A stretch of DNA of 64,000 nucleotides from Actinomycetospora endophytica (GTDB lineage: Bacteria > Actinomycetota > Actinomycetes > Mycobacteriales > Pseudonocardiaceae), in assembly GCF_021026375.1 (NCBI RefSeq), contig NZ_JAJNDB010000003.1:248001-312000 (forward strand), written 5' to 3'. The translations under genes were made by a program, and so were the position numbers. Below, piece by piece: positions 25,059-34,415 of the stretch (the stretch's first letter is position 1; each line of letters starts with the position of its first letter). Below the pieces are notes generated by a model. It was not told where the DNA came from and did no database searches. It worked only from the letters and a program-made list of their open reading frames with translations.

Positions 25059-26975
25059 TCAGCGGCGGGAGGCGAGCAGGTTGCGGGTCGCGGCGTCCTC
25101 GGCGGCGCCCGCCCGGTGCCACTGCACGAGCAGCACGATCACCACGGCGAGCAGCGGCGCGTCGCCCATGCCCCACGCGAGCAGGGCGGCGACGTGCTGG
25201 TCGGCGAGCAGATCCACTGCCCACGGCAGCCGCAGGTGCGAGTAGAAGTCGGTGACGAACACCTGCCCGCCCCCGCCGTCGGCCGCGAGCGTCGACGGGA
25301 TCTGGGCGACCGGCTGGTTCGCCGCGAGCAGGATGACGCCGAACAGCGCATGGAACGGCATCGAGGCGACGAGGACCGCGAGGCGGGCGACGTGCGGGAG
25401 CCGCGCGCCGGGGGGCGGGTCGACCCCGACGAGCACCCAGAAGAACAGGTAGCCGACACCGAGGAACCACAGCGAGATCGCCGGCATCAGCCAGCCCAGC
25501 GGCTGGAGCAGCGAGAACGCGGGCGTCAGGTAGAGCAGGAACGGCGAGCCGACGACGAGCACGGCCGCGACGGCCGGGTGGGCCACCATCCGCAGCGCGG
25601 GCGCGGCGAGCAGGGCCTCGAGCCGGTCCCGGGCGTCGCCGTCGTCCGGCAGGGCCCGGCGCGCGAGGGTCACGGGCCCGCCGAGCACCAGCAGCACCGG
25701 CACCACGATCCCGACCAGCATGTGCTCGGCGATGTGCGCGCTGAACAGGGCGTCGGCGTAGCGGCCGAGGCCCGAGGAGGTGGCCAGCACGAGGACGGCG
25801 CAGCCGGTGAACCACGCGACGGCGCGCCCGGTCGGCCAGCCCTCGACCCGGCGCAGCCACCGCCCGTAGACCAGCGCCAGGACGACGGCGAGGGCGACCA
25901 TGACGACGTCGGGGCGCCAGTCGCCGAGCAGCGTCGCGACCGAGGGCGGGTCGGGGATGCCGAACCCGAGGACGGCCTCGGTGGGCGTGGTGTGGAACGG
26001 CGCCTGGACCGGCGGGACCGCGCGGGTCATGGCGACCGAGAGCCCGGTGACGACGGCGAGCAGGGCGAGCTCGAGCGCGGCGTTCCGGACGTCAGCGATG
26101 CGGCACCGCTGACGTTGAGCGTCCCCGGCTCCACATCCTCGATCGGCCAGCCGTCGGCGCGCCAGCACGGCGAGCACCACCACGGTCACCGCGGCCGCGA
26201 GGAGCACCAGCACCCCGTACGCGCTCGCCAGCTCCCCCATCGACGGCACGAGCACGCCGGCCGCCAGCACCCCGCTCAGCACCGTGAGCACCGCGCACAC
26301 CGTCGACACCGCACCGGCCCGGCGGGCGAACCGGGCCGAGGCAGCGTCGTCGTCGGGCGCTCCGACCAGCAGCGCGCCGACCGTCCCGAGCCAGACCGTC
26401 GCCGCGATCACGTGCAGCCCGACGGCGGGCGCGCCGAGGTCCTTCCCGACGCCGTCGATGGCATGCCCCGTCACCACCGGCCCGAGCAGCGCGATCCCCG
26501 CGAGCACTGCCGCGCCCAGCGTCGAGGACCACGTCCGCGCCTCGCGCACCCACACCGCGACCACCGCCGCGCCGGCCGCGCACGCGAGCCACCCCACCGG
26601 CGCCGCCCGCACCACCAGCTGCACGACGAGGTCCGGCCCGGGCGCGGTGAGCCCGCCGGAGGCGTCCGCGACCGTGAGCAGCGCGGTCAGGACCGCGAGG
26701 ACCGCCCACGTCCACGCCGCCCCCGACGCCACGGCCCGCTCACCCGCCGACGGACCACCCGCGCCGTCGGCGAGCACCAGCGACCGGGTCAGCGCGCCGA
26801 ACGCGACCGCCGCCGCCCCCGCCGTCGCGACCCGCACCACCGGCAGGCCCAGGCGGACCAGCTCGCCCGGGTCCGCGAGCCCCAGCACGGGGTAGGCCGA
26901 ACGGCCCAGCAGCAGAGCGGCCACCAGCACCGTCACCGCACCCGCGACGAGCGCGGGGACGAGACGGCGGGTCAC
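25059..26975 (-). CDS. CopD-CtaG fusion: copper uptake / cytochrome c oxidase assembly membrane protein
   Basis: 638 residues. The N-terminal half is a CopD-like copper-transport domain (about eight helices, with VVTGHAID and LHVIAATVWLG). The C-terminal half is the CtaG-like caa3-type oxidase assembly domain, with SAHIAEHMLVGIVVPVLLVLG and PFHALFGV. Fusion of the two is common in actinobacteria (Rv0102-like). It probably moves copper across the membrane for CuB insertion. GTG 26975 overlaps the upstream stop by four bases (GTGA). The nearby divergent copper ATPase supports a copper role. Confidence 0.93.
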   Translation of the reverse strand: MTRRLVPALVAGAVTVLVAALLLGRSAYPVLGLADPGELVRLGLPVVRVATAGAAAVAFGALTRSLVLADGAGGPSAGERAVASGAAWTWAVLAVLTALLTVADASGGLTAPGPDLVVQLVVRAAPVGWLACAAGAAVVAVWVREARTWSSTLGAAVLAGIALLGPVVTGHAIDGVGKDLGAPAVGLHVIAATVWLGTVGALLVGAPDDDAASARFARRAGAVSTVCAVLTVLSGVLAAGVLVPSMGELASAYGVLVLLAAAVTVVVLAVLARRRLADRGCGAGDAQRQRCRIADVRNAALELALLAVVTGLSVAMTRAVPPVQAPFHTTPTEAVLGFGIPDPPSVATLLGDWRPDVVMVALAVVLALVYGRWLRRVEGWPTGRAVAWFTGCAVLVLATSSGLGRYADALFSAHIAEHMLVGIVVPVLLVLGGPVTLARRALPDDGDARDRLEALLAAPALRMVAHPAVAAVLVVGSPFLLYLTPAFSLLQPLGWLMPAISLWFLGVGYLFFWVLVGVDPPPGARLPHVARLAVLVASMPFHALFGVILLAANQPVAQIPSTLAADGGGGQVFVTDFYSHLRLPWAVDLLADQHVAALLAWGMGDAPLLAVVIVLLVQWHRAGAAEDAATRNLLASRR

Positions 26976-27487
26976 GGGTCGAGTCGGTCGGGGTAGCGGG
27001 CCCGGTACTCCGCGAGGTGCTGCGACTTGCAGACGTGCTGTTCCTTCTCGTTGATCGCCTGGCGCATGCACTCGTCGAGCGTCCGGGCCTGCGAGGCGTG
27101 CAGGTAGGTGACCGCGCTCTCGATGGTGGGCCACTCGACGGCCGTGCCGATCGCCACCGCGACCAGCCCGACGACGAGGGCGGCCACCGGCTTCGCGCGT
27201 CCCACGGCCCGCCCGGAGCGCACCCGCATCAGCGCGACCAGCGCCGCCACGAGCGCGACGAGCCCGAGAACCACCCCGCCCCAGCCGGTCCACGAGCTGA
27301 TCAGGCCCATGACCGCGACGACGAGCGCGAACGTCGCCGCACCGGTGGCGCCGGCGGCGGACTCCTCCTGCGCAGCGGGGCCGGACTCAGCGGTGACGGA
27401 GTCCGCGGTGGTTTCCGGCTCGTCGTCGGGATCCTGCGACCCGACCGGGGACGACCCTCCCGAATCCGACGCGCTGGTGCTGGTCAC
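26972..27487 (-). CDS. Uncharacterised membrane protein with C-terminal Cys pair
   Basis: About 171 residues. An acidic, disordered Ser/Glu-rich N-terminus (~45 residues) is followed by three hydrophobic helices (FALVVAVMGLIS, VVLGLVALVAALVAL, VAALVVGLVAVAIG). The C-terminal extracytoplasmic part has ECMRQAINEKEQHVCKSQH, whose two Cys could form a disulfide or bind copper. Start uncertain: GTG 27487 is chosen, GTG 27523 is possible. Overlaps the CopD-CtaG start, so probably co-translated with it; a periplasmic copper or heme helper is a guess. Confidence 0.75.
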   Translation of the reverse strand: MTSTSASDSGGSSPVGSQDPDDEPETTADSVTAESGPAAQEESAAGATGAATFALVVAVMGLISSWTGWGGVVLGLVALVAALVALMRVRSGRAVGRAKPVAALVVGLVAVAIGTAVEWPTIESAVTYLHASQARTLDECMRQAINEKEQHVCKSQHLAEYRARYPDRLDP

Positions 27488-27546
27488 GGCCTCGATGGTG
27501 ACACCCGCTGCGCACGCACCCACGCTCGGGGCGCACCATCGAGGGC

Positions 27547-29811
27547 ATGACCGAGCTGACGAGCCCCGCCGGAGATGTCCGGGATCGTCCGGATTCGGGA
27601 GCCTCGGACGCGGGATCGGCCGAGTCCGGCGAGGACTTCCTGCTGACCGGGATGACCTGCGCCGCGTGCGCGTCGCGGATCGAGCGGCGGCTGAACAAGG
27701 TCGAGGGGATCTCGGCGACCGTCAACTACGCGACCGAGCGGGCCACGGTCCTGCTCGACCCGACGGTCGACCGGAGCACCGTCGTCGACGTCGTCGCGAA
27801 GCTCGGCTACAGCGCGACGTCGCTTCGGACGGCACCCGACGACGACCGTCCGGTGCCGGCCGGGAACGACCGCGTCGCCGACCTCTGGCGCCGCCTCGTC
27901 GTCGCGGCGGTGCTGTTCATCCCGATGGTCGACCTGCCGCTGGCGCTCTCGGTGCTGCCGGCCGCGCGGTTCCCCGGCTGGGAGTGGGTGGTCGCCGCGC
28001 TCGCTGCGCCGGTGGTCGTGTGGTCGGCGTGGCCGCTGCACCGGGCCGCGTTCGTCAACGCGCGCCACGGCGCCTCGTCGATGGACACGCTGATCTCGCT
28101 GGGGATCTGCGCCGCGACGGTGTGGTCGCTCGGGTCGATCCTGCTCGGGCATCTCCCCGACCCGGCCGAGGGCGGCGCGCTGCGGGTGTTCCTCGACCCG
28201 GTCGGGCCGCTCTACCTCGAGGTCGCCGCCGCGGTGACGACGTTCGTGCTCGCCGGGCGCTACGTCGAGGCCCGCGCCAAGCGCGCGGCCGGCGCCGCGC
28301 TCGCCGCCCTCGCCGCGCTGGCCGCCCGGGACGTCGCGGTGCTGCTGCCGGACGGCACCGAGACCCGCGTCCCGGCGTCCGCGCTCGCCGTCGGGACCCG
28401 CTTCGTGGTGCGGCCGGGCGAGAAGGTGGCGACCGACGGCGTCGTCGAGTCCGGCGCCTCCGCGGTGGACCGCTCGATGCTCACCGGCGAGACCGTGCCC
28501 GTCGAGGTCGCCGAGGGCGAGTCCGTCACGGGCGGCACCGTCGCGACCAGCGGCCGTCTGGTGGTGACGGCGACCGCGGTCGGCTCGGCCACCCAGCTCG
28601 CCGGGATGATCCGGCTGGTCGAGTCGGCGCAGGCGTCGAAGGCCTCGGTCCAGCGGCTCGTCGACCGGATCTCGTCGGTGTTCGTGCCGGTCGTGATCGG
28701 ACTTTCCGTCGTCACCGCGCTCGGCTGGTGGCTCGCCGGCGGTGACGCCGGAGAGATCTTCGCCGCCGCGCTCTCGGTGCTGGTGATCGCCTGCCCGTGC
28801 GCGCTCGGACTCGCGACGCCGACCGCGATGCTCGTCGCCTCCGGCCGCGGCGCCCGAGAGGGGATCTTCCTCAAGAGCCACCAGGCGCTGGAGTCGAGCC
28901 GCGTCGTCGACACCGTCGTGCTCGACAAGACCGGCACCGTCACGACGGGGGCCATGACGGTCCGCGCGGTCCACGTCGCCCCGGACACCGACCGGGCACG
29001 GGTGCTGCGGCTCGCGGGCGCCGTCGAGGACTCCTCGGAGCACGCCGTCGCCCGGGCGATCGCGGCCCGCGCGCGCGACGAGGTGACCGACCTGCCCGCC
29101 GTCGAGGGGTTCGAGGCGCTGCCCGGGCTCGGCGCGCAGGGGACCGTCGACGGCGTGGCGGTGCGGCTCGGCCGGCCCACGCTGGTCGGCGGTCTGCCGG
29201 ACTGGGCGCCGGAGCCCGCCGCGGACTCGACGCTGGTGGTCGTCGAGTGCGACGGGTCCATGGTCGCCGTGCTCGAGCTCGCCGACGAGATCAAGCCCTC
29301 GGCGGCGCCCGCCGTCGCCCGGCTGCGGGCCGCAGGCCTGCGCACGGTGCTGCTCTCCGGCGACCGGGCCGGCGCCGCGGAGGCCGTCGGCGCCGCGATC
29401 GGGGTCGACGAGGTCGTCGCCGAGGTGCTGCCGCAGGACAAGGTCACCGCGATCGCCGCGCGCCAGCAGGACGGGGCGCGCGTGGCGATGGTCGGCGACG
29501 GGATCAACGACGGCCCCGCCCTCGCGGCCGCCGACCTCGGGCTCGCCGTCGGCGCGGGCACCGACGTGGCGCTCGAGGCCGCCGACGTCATCCTCGTGCG
29601 CGACGACCTCGGCGCCGTCCCGGACGCGCTCGACCTCGCCCGCCGGACCGCGACGACGATCCGCCGCAACCTGGTCTGGGCGTTCGGCTACAACGTCGCC
29701 GCGCTCCCGCTGGCCGCGTTCGGGCTGCTCAGCCCGCTGATCGCCGGGCTGGCGATGGCGCTGTCGAGCGTGCTGGTGGTGTCGTCGAGCGTGCGGCTCC
29801 GCCGCATGTGA
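27547..29811 (+). CDS. Copper-translocating P1B-type ATPase
   Basis: 754 residues. Membrane ATPase exporting Cu+. One N-terminal HMA domain with GMTCAACA (35-42; Cys38, Cys41), eight transmembrane helices, the ion-site [12 protein letters not shown], phosphorylation site [11 protein letters not shown] motif EHAVARAI, and hinge [13 protein letters not shown] plus the single MxCxxC metal-binding domain fit the copper branch. ATG 27547 with GAGGG just upstream. Divergent from the CopD-CtaG operon. Its last codons and stop are part of the 22-bp hairpin shared with the RDD gene. Confidence 0.95.
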   Translation: MTELTSPAGDVRDRPDSGASDAGSAESGEDFLLTGMTCAACASRIERRLNKVEGISATVNYATERATVLLDPTVDRSTVVDVVAKLGYSATSLRTAPDDDRPVPAGNDRVADLWRRLVVAAVLFIPMVDLPLALSVLPAARFPGWEWVVAALAAPVVVWSAWPLHRAAFVNARHGASSMDTLISLGICAATVWSLGSILLGHLPDPAEGGALRVFLDPVGPLYLEVAAAVTTFVLAGRYVEARAKRAAGAALAALAALAARDVAVLLPDGTETRVPASALAVGTRFVVRPGEKVATDGVVESGASAVDRSMLTGETVPVEVAEGESVTGGTVATSGRLVVTATAVGSATQLAGMIRLVESAQASKASVQRLVDRISSVFVPVVIGLSVVTALGWWLAGGDAGEIFAAALSVLVIACPCALGLATPTAMLVASGRGAREGIFLKSHQALESSRVVDTVVLDKTGTVTTGAMTVRAVHVAPDTDRARVLRLAGAVEDSSEHAVARAIAARARDEVTDLPAVEGFEALPGLGAQGTVDGVAVRLGRPTLVGGLPDWAPEPAADSTLVVVECDGSMVAVLELADEIKPSAAPAVARLRAAGLRTVLLSGDRAGAAEAVGAAIGVDEVVAEVLPQDKVTAIAARQQDGARVAMVGDGINDGPALAAADLGLAVGAGTDVALEAADVILVRDDLGAVPDALDLARRTATTIRRNLVWAFGYNVAALPLAAFGLLSPLIAGLAMALSSVLVVSSSVRLRRM

Positions 29812-29852
29812 ACGAATGTGGTCGCCGGAACGACTACATTCGTTCACATGCG
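29803..29852. terminator. 22-bp hairpin containing both convergent stop codons
   Basis: 29803-29824 pairs with 29831-29852, loop CCGGAA, with a single G-T wobble. The TGA of the copper ATPase (29809-29811) and the TGA of the RDD gene (29846-29844) lie at symmetric positions in the stem, so both proteins end in Arg-Arg-Met. Likely bidirectional terminator. Confidence 0.85.
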
Positions 29853-30596
29853 CCGGCGGCGCTCCGCCAGCACGGCGGCCAGGTAGGTCTCGGCCGGGAC
29901 GCCCGGCGGCGGGGGCGGGGCCACCCGCGACGCGACGTCGGACGCCAGGCGCTCCCCCAGCGTGCGGCGCACCGCCGGGGCCAGCTCGCCGGTGCGGCCG
30001 AGGAACTGCCGCGCGGCCAGCGCGAGGTCGTCGGGCAGGGCCGCGAGCTGCAGCGTCGACGCCCACCCCGCCAGGGCCGGGTCCGGCGGGGGCAGCGCCC
30101 GCAGGCGGGTCGAGCGCGGCACCCGCTCCCGCAGCACGAGCGTGCCCGCGAGCAGGTCGCCGACCCGCTGCCCCTGCGGCGAGCACGCCGAGACGACCAT
30201 CGCGATCACCCCGGACAGCAGCCCGAAGTCCACGACGAGGCCGGTGAGCGCCCGGACCAGCGCGTGCCGGAACCGGATCGGCCCGCCGTCGTCGCGCACC
30301 ACCCGGAGCCCGAACGCGAGCTTGCCCGGGGTCCGGCCGCGGGTCAGCGTCTCCCAGGCCGTCGGCCAGGCCACGAGCCCGAGGACGACGAGCGCCACGG
30401 TCAGCGCCGCCGCGAGCGCCGAGTCGAGCTCCACCCCGGCCACCACGACGACGATGAGCACCACGGTCAGCAGGAACCCGACGATCACCGCGTCGAGGGC
30501 GAAGGCCAGCGCCCGGGTCGGTAGCTTGGCGGGAACGAGATCCAGCTCGACCGCCTCGCCGACGACGACGCCCGGGGCGTGCTCGGGTGGGGTCAC
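29844..30596 (-). CDS. RDD family membrane protein
   Basis: 250 residues. Three hydrophobic helices with RDD-type residues: ALAFALDAVIVG in the first helix, and GRTPGKLAFGLRVVRDDGG, the hallmark loop. A cytoplasmic C-terminal extension of ~100 residues ends with ETYLAAVLAERRRRM. GTG 30596 lies 35 bases from the divergent SpoIIM-like gene. The RDD/SpoIIM pair next to MoxR-DUF58 matches Rv3694c-Rv3695 as I recall. Function unknown. Confidence 0.88.
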   Translation of the reverse strand: MTPPEHAPGVVVGEAVELDLVPAKLPTRALAFALDAVIVGFLLTVVLIVVVVAGVELDSALAAALTVALVVLGLVAWPTAWETLTRGRTPGKLAFGLRVVRDDGGPIRFRHALVRALTGLVVDFGLLSGVIAMVVSACSPQGQRVGDLLAGTLVLRERVPRSTRLRALPPPDPALAGWASTLQLAALPDDLALAARQFLGRTGELAPAVRRTLGERLASDVASRVAPPPPPGVPAETYLAAVLAERRRRM

Positions 30597-30631
30597 GCCC
30601 GCACATGCTGCCAGGGAGGGAGCGCCACCGA

Positions 30632-31600
30632 GTGGACGTCGACGCCTACAGCGACGCCCACCGGGTGGAGTGGGACCGTCTCGAGGCCCTGCTGCGCCGG
30701 CGACGCTGGACCGTCGAGGAGGCCGACGAGGCCCTCGACCTCTACCGCCACGTCGCGACCCACCTCTCCGTGGTGCGCTCCTCCTCGCCCGACCCCTCGC
30801 TGGTGTCGCGGCTGTCCTCGCTCGTGGCGCGGGCACGCGCGGCGGTGACGGACTCGTCCTCGTGGTCCTGGCGCGACCCGCTGCGCTTCGTCACCGACGA
30901 GTTCCCCGCGGCGCTCGCCGCGTCGGCCCGCTGGTGGGTGACGACGGCGCTGTGCTCGCTGGTCGCGATGGTGGTCACCGGGTGGTGGGTCGCGACGTCG
31001 CCGGGGGTCGCGGCCGCGATCTCCACCCCGGAGCAGACCCGACGGCTGGTCGACCAGGAGTTCGCGTCGTACTACTCGTCGAACCCGGCCGGGTCGTTCG
31101 CGGCGCAGGTCTGGACGAACAACGCGCTGGTGGCCGCCACCTGCCTGATCACCGGGATCCTGCTGCTGCCGGTGCTGTGGGTGGTGCTGCAGAACGTCGT
31201 GAACGTGGCTGTGGTCGGCGGGATCATGACCGCGAACGACCGGCTGGACCTCTTCCTCGGGCTCATCGTCCCGCACGGGCTGCTGGAGCTGACCGCGGTG
31301 TTCGTGGCCGCCGGCGCGGGGCTGAAGCTCGGGTGGACGTGGATCGACCCGGGCCCGGAGCCGCGTCGAACGGCGCTGGCCCGGCAGGGACGGGTGACGG
31401 CGGGGATGGCGCTGGGGCTCGCCGGGGTGCTCGCGGTGTCCGGGCTGATCGAGGCGTTCGTGACGCCGTCCGGCCTCCCGACCTGGGCGCGGATCGGGAT
31501 CGGGGCGCTCGCCGAGGTCGGGTTCATCGCCTACGTCCTGCGGGGGCGCCGGCTGCTCCGCTCGCGCGCCGGAGTGCCGCTCGCCGACGACGGGAGCTGA
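30632..31600 (+). CDS. Stage II sporulation protein M-like (SpoIIM family) membrane protein
   Basis: 322 residues. A helical N-terminal domain (VEWDRLEALLRRRRW, DLYRHVATHLS) precedes about five transmembrane helices. The loops GSFAAQVWTNNA, GIMTANDRL and LIVPHGLLEL are typical of the SpoIIM/DUF95 family. GTG 30632 follows GGGAGGGAG (30613-30621). Sporulation is not implied; the family occurs in non-sporulating actinobacteria with MoxR loci and may act on the envelope. Confidence 0.88.
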   Translation: MDVDAYSDAHRVEWDRLEALLRRRRWTVEEADEALDLYRHVATHLSVVRSSSPDPSLVSRLSSLVARARAAVTDSSSWSWRDPLRFVTDEFPAALAASARWWVTTALCSLVAMVVTGWWVATSPGVAAAISTPEQTRRLVDQEFASYYSSNPAGSFAAQVWTNNALVAATCLITGILLLPVLWVVLQNVVNVAVVGGIMTANDRLDLFLGLIVPHGLLELTAVFVAAGAGLKLGWTWIDPGPEPRRTALARQGRVTAGMALGLAGVLAVSGLIEAFVTPSGLPTWARIGIGALAEVGFIAYVLRGRRLLRSRAGVPLADDGS

Positions 31601-31684
31601 GGCCCCGGCCCGGATGGCCCCTTGCCCGGCCGTGCCGACCGACGAACCCTGAACGGTCTACGGGCCGGACAGGGGGACGCCGCG

Positions 31685-32019
31685 ATGGACCAGGACGCCG
31701 ACCCGGAGCTCGCCGAGCTGCTGGCGCGCACCGAGGAAGCCACGACCGCCTTCATGCGCGGCGAGATGGACCGCTACCTCGAGCTGACCGGCCACGTCGA
31801 GGGCTTCACCCTGTGCAACCCTGGGGCGACACGCTCGTCCTGGTCATGATCGAGCGGCAGCACGGGGAGGTCGGCGGGCTGCCCGACCAGGACTGGTCGT
31901 TGCGGGTCACCCAGGTCTACCGCCGGGTCGAGGGCGAGTGGTTGGTCGTGCACCGTCACGCGGACCCGCTGGTGCACCCCGTCGACCTCGACCGGGCGGC
32001 CGCACTCGCCCGCGGGTGA
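31685..32019 (+). pseudogene. NTF2/SnoaL-like gene broken by an internal deletion
   Basis: ATG 31685 starts MDQDADPELAELLART to GFTLCNP, then the frame ends at 31849. The family continues in a second frame with WGDTLVLVMIERQHGE through LRVTQVYRRVEGEW and VVHRHADPL to a stop at 32019. About 35-45 central codons expected for an NTF2-like fold are missing at roughly 31820-31823, with a frame change. AGGGGG at 31671-31676 shows the start is still served by a ribosome site. Not likely to give a folded protein. Confidence 0.75.
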
Positions 32020-32040
32020 CGCACGTCCCGAGCCCCAACC

Positions 32041-33399
32041 TCAGAGCCGGCCGCGCGCCTTGAGCGCGAGGTAGCGGTCCGCCAGCGCCGGGGCGAGGTC
32101 GTCCGGGGCGGCGTCGAGGACCTCCACCCCGCGCCGGGACAGCCGCGCCGCCACGTCCCGCCGCTCGGCGAGCGCGACCTGACCCGCCGCGGCGCCGTAG
32201 ACCGCCGCCGCGTCCCCGCGCTCCGCGGCCATCGCCGTCACCACCGGGTCGGCCACCCCCGCGACGAGCAGCGTGTGTCGGTGCAGCAGCGGGCCGAGCA
32301 GCGGCTCCAGGCCGTCGGCGAGCACCGCGTCGTCCAGCCCGGTGAGCAGCACGACGAGCGAGCGCCGCGACGCCCGACGGAGCACCGTCGCCACCAGCGC
32401 GGCCATGTCCGTCTCCACGAGGGAGGCCTCGACCCCGGAGAGCGCCGCGGTCATCGCCGGCAGCGGGTCGCGGGCGCCGAACACCGAGGCGCGCGGCATC
32501 CGGTCGTGGGCGAGGAGGTCCACTCGGTCTCCCCCGCGCGAGGCCAACGCGGCGAGCAGCAGCGCCGCATCGAGTGCCGCGTCCAGGCGGGGAACCGCGG
32601 CCTGACCCGTCCCCACCAGCCCCGCCGCCGTCCGGCCGGTGTCCAGGACGACGAGCACGTGCCGGTCCCGCTCGGGCCGCCAGGTCCGCACCACGAGATT
32701 CCCCGTCGCTCCGCTCGCCCCGGAGGTCGACGTCGACCGCGCCGACGCCCGCCAGTCGATCGAGCGGACGTCGTCGCCGTCGACGTACTCCCGCAGCGAG
32801 TCGAACTCCGTCCCCGCCCCGCGGACCTGCGTCGCGCGCCGGCCGTCGAGCTCCCGCAACCGCGCCAGCCGCGCGGGGAGATGCCGCCGGGACGCGAACG
32901 CGGGCAGCACCCGCACGCGCCCGCCCGCCGTCGTCGAGACCTGCCGCGCCGCCAACCCCAACGGGCCCCACGAACGCACCGTCACCCGGTCCGCGGCGTG
33001 CTCACCGCGCCGGCCCGGCGTCAACGTCGTCGTCACCCGGCGCCGCTCCCCCACCGGCACGTCCACGGCAGCGACCTCCGGCGACGCCCCACACGACGGC
33101 GGCCACGCGTCCCGCAGCTCCCCGCGCACCCGCCGCGGCCCGGAGTTCGTCACGACGAGCCCCACCGCGAGCGACTCCCCCAGCCGCACCTGCACCCCGT
33201 CGTCGGGACGCTCGATCCGCAGCCCGCGCACCGACCCGGCCAGCAGGAGATCGACCAGCACACCGACCACCAGCACGAGAACCACACCGACGAGCCCGGC
33301 CCAGTTCGGCACCGCCAGCCCGACGACCAGGGCGCCCACCACCGCCACCAGCGCGAGGCGCCCGCCGACGGCGGGGCCGCCCCGCCGCGGGGTGCTCAT
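32041..33399 (-). CDS. DUF58 domain-containing protein (MoxR locus 1)
   Basis: 452 residues. Two N-terminal hydrophobic helices, a beta-rich middle, then the DUF58 core with EYVDGDDVRSIDWRAS and a vWA-like fold with VVLDTGRTAAG. DUF58 proteins work with MoxR ATPases, perhaps as cofactors recruiting clients at the membrane. ATG 33399 overlaps the MoxR stop as ATGA. Last gene of the five-gene run starting at 37457. Note the Ser/Thr-rich SARSTSTSGASGATG insertion after the DUF58 motif. Confidence 0.9.
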   Translation of the reverse strand: MSTPRRGGPAVGGRLALVAVVGALVVGLAVPNWAGLVGVVLVLVVGVLVDLLLAGSVRGLRIERPDDGVQVRLGESLAVGLVVTNSGPRRVRGELRDAWPPSCGASPEVAAVDVPVGERRRVTTTLTPGRRGEHAADRVTVRSWGPLGLAARQVSTTAGGRVRVLPAFASRRHLPARLARLRELDGRRATQVRGAGTEFDSLREYVDGDDVRSIDWRASARSTSTSGASGATGNLVVRTWRPERDRHVLVVLDTGRTAAGLVGTGQAAVPRLDAALDAALLLAALASRGGDRVDLLAHDRMPRASVFGARDPLPAMTAALSGVEASLVETDMAALVATVLRRASRRSLVVLLTGLDDAVLADGLEPLLGPLLHRHTLLVAGVADPVVTAMAAERGDAAAVYGAAAGQVALAERRDVAARLSRRGVEVLDAAPDDLAPALADRYLALKARGRL

Positions 33400-34415
33400 C
33401 TCGGGACCGGCACCGAGTCGAGCACGCCCGTCACCACCCCGTCCGTCGTGACCCCCTCCAGCTCCGCCTCGGGCCGCAGCGCCAGCCGGTGCCGCAGGAC
33501 GGGCAGGGCGAGCGCCTTGACGTCGTCGGGCGTCACGTAGTCCCGGCCCGAGAGCCAGGCCCACGCGCGGGCGGCGAGCACCAGCGCGGTCGCCCCGCGC
33601 GGCGAGGCGCCCAGCGACACCGACGGCGAGGACCGCGTCGCCCGGCACACGTCGACGACGTAGGCCAGCACCTCCGGCCGCGCCGCGACCCGGCCCACCG
33701 CCGCCCGCCCCGCCGCGAGGTGCGCGGCCCCGGCGACCGGCCGGACACCGGCGGCGGCCAGGTCGCGCGGGTCGAACCCGGAGGCGTGGCGGGTCAGGAC
33801 CGCGATCTCGTCGTCGCGCTCCGGCAGCGGCATCACGAGCTTGAGCAGGAACCGGTCGAGCTGCGCCTCGGGCAGCGGGTAGGTGCCCTCGTACTCCACC
33901 GGGTTCTGGGTGGCGGCGACGACGAACGGGTCGGGCAGCGGGCGCGGCGTCCCGTCCACCGAGACCTGGAACTCCTCCATCGCCTCGAGCAGCGACGCCT
34001 GGGTCTTCGGCGGCGTCCGGTTGATCTCGTCGGCGAGCAGGAGGTTGGTGAACACCGGGCCGGGGCGGAAGTCGAATGCGGACGTGCGCGCGTCGTAGAC
34101 CAGCGAGCCGGTGACGTCGCCGGGCATGAGGTCGGGGGTGAACTGCACGCGGCGCTCGGTCAGCGAGGACGCCGCCGCGACCGCCCGTACGAGCAGCGTC
34201 TTCGCGACGCCGGGCACGCCCTCGAGCAGCACGTGGCGCCGGCACAGCAGCGCGATGACGAGCCCGGTGACGGCGGCGTCGTTCCCGACGACCGCCTTCG
34301 CCACCTCGCCGCGCAGCGCGGTCAGGGCCTCGCGCGCCTCCTCGGGCCCGACGGCGGCCGTGGCGGCGTCGGTGTCCGTGTCGGTGGCCGTGTCCGTGGC
34401 CTCGTGGCTGGTCAC
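33396..34415 (-). CDS. MoxR-family AAA+ ATPase (locus 1)
   Basis: 339 residues. Walker A GVPGVAKT (66-73), Walker B LLADEINR, sensor ATQNP, and PLPEAQLDRF with the arginine finger region. MoxR ATPases act as chaperones for vWA/DUF58 partners. The first ~20 residues are a Thr/Asp repeat (ATDTATDTDTD) encoded by a short DNA repeat near 34374-34404. GTG 34415 overlaps the DUF4350 stop as GTGA. Corresponds to mycobacterial moxR2 by neighbourhood. Confidence 0.93.
   Translation of the reverse strand: MTSHEATDTATDTDTDAATAAVGPEEAREALTALRGEVAKAVVGNDAAVTGLVIALLCRRHVLLEGVPGVAKTLLVRAVAAASSLTERRVQFTPDLMPGDVTGSLVYDARTSAFDFRPGPVFTNLLLADEINRTPPKTQASLLEAMEEFQVSVDGTPRPLPDPFVVAATQNPVEYEGTYPLPEAQLDRFLLKLVMPLPERDDEIAVLTRHASGFDPRDLAAAGVRPVAGAAHLAAGRAAVGRVAARPEVLAYVVDVCRATRSSPSVSLGASPRGATALVLAARAWAWLSGRDYVTPDDVKALALPVLRHRLALRPEAELEGVTTDGVVTGVLDSVPVPR

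Noticed and set aside
27484..30606. 1040-codon open frame antisense to the copper ATPase
   Set aside because: Its residues are Arg/Gly/Asp-rich nonsense typical of the complementary strand of high-GC coding DNA, while the sense strand encodes a complete P-type ATPase with all motifs.
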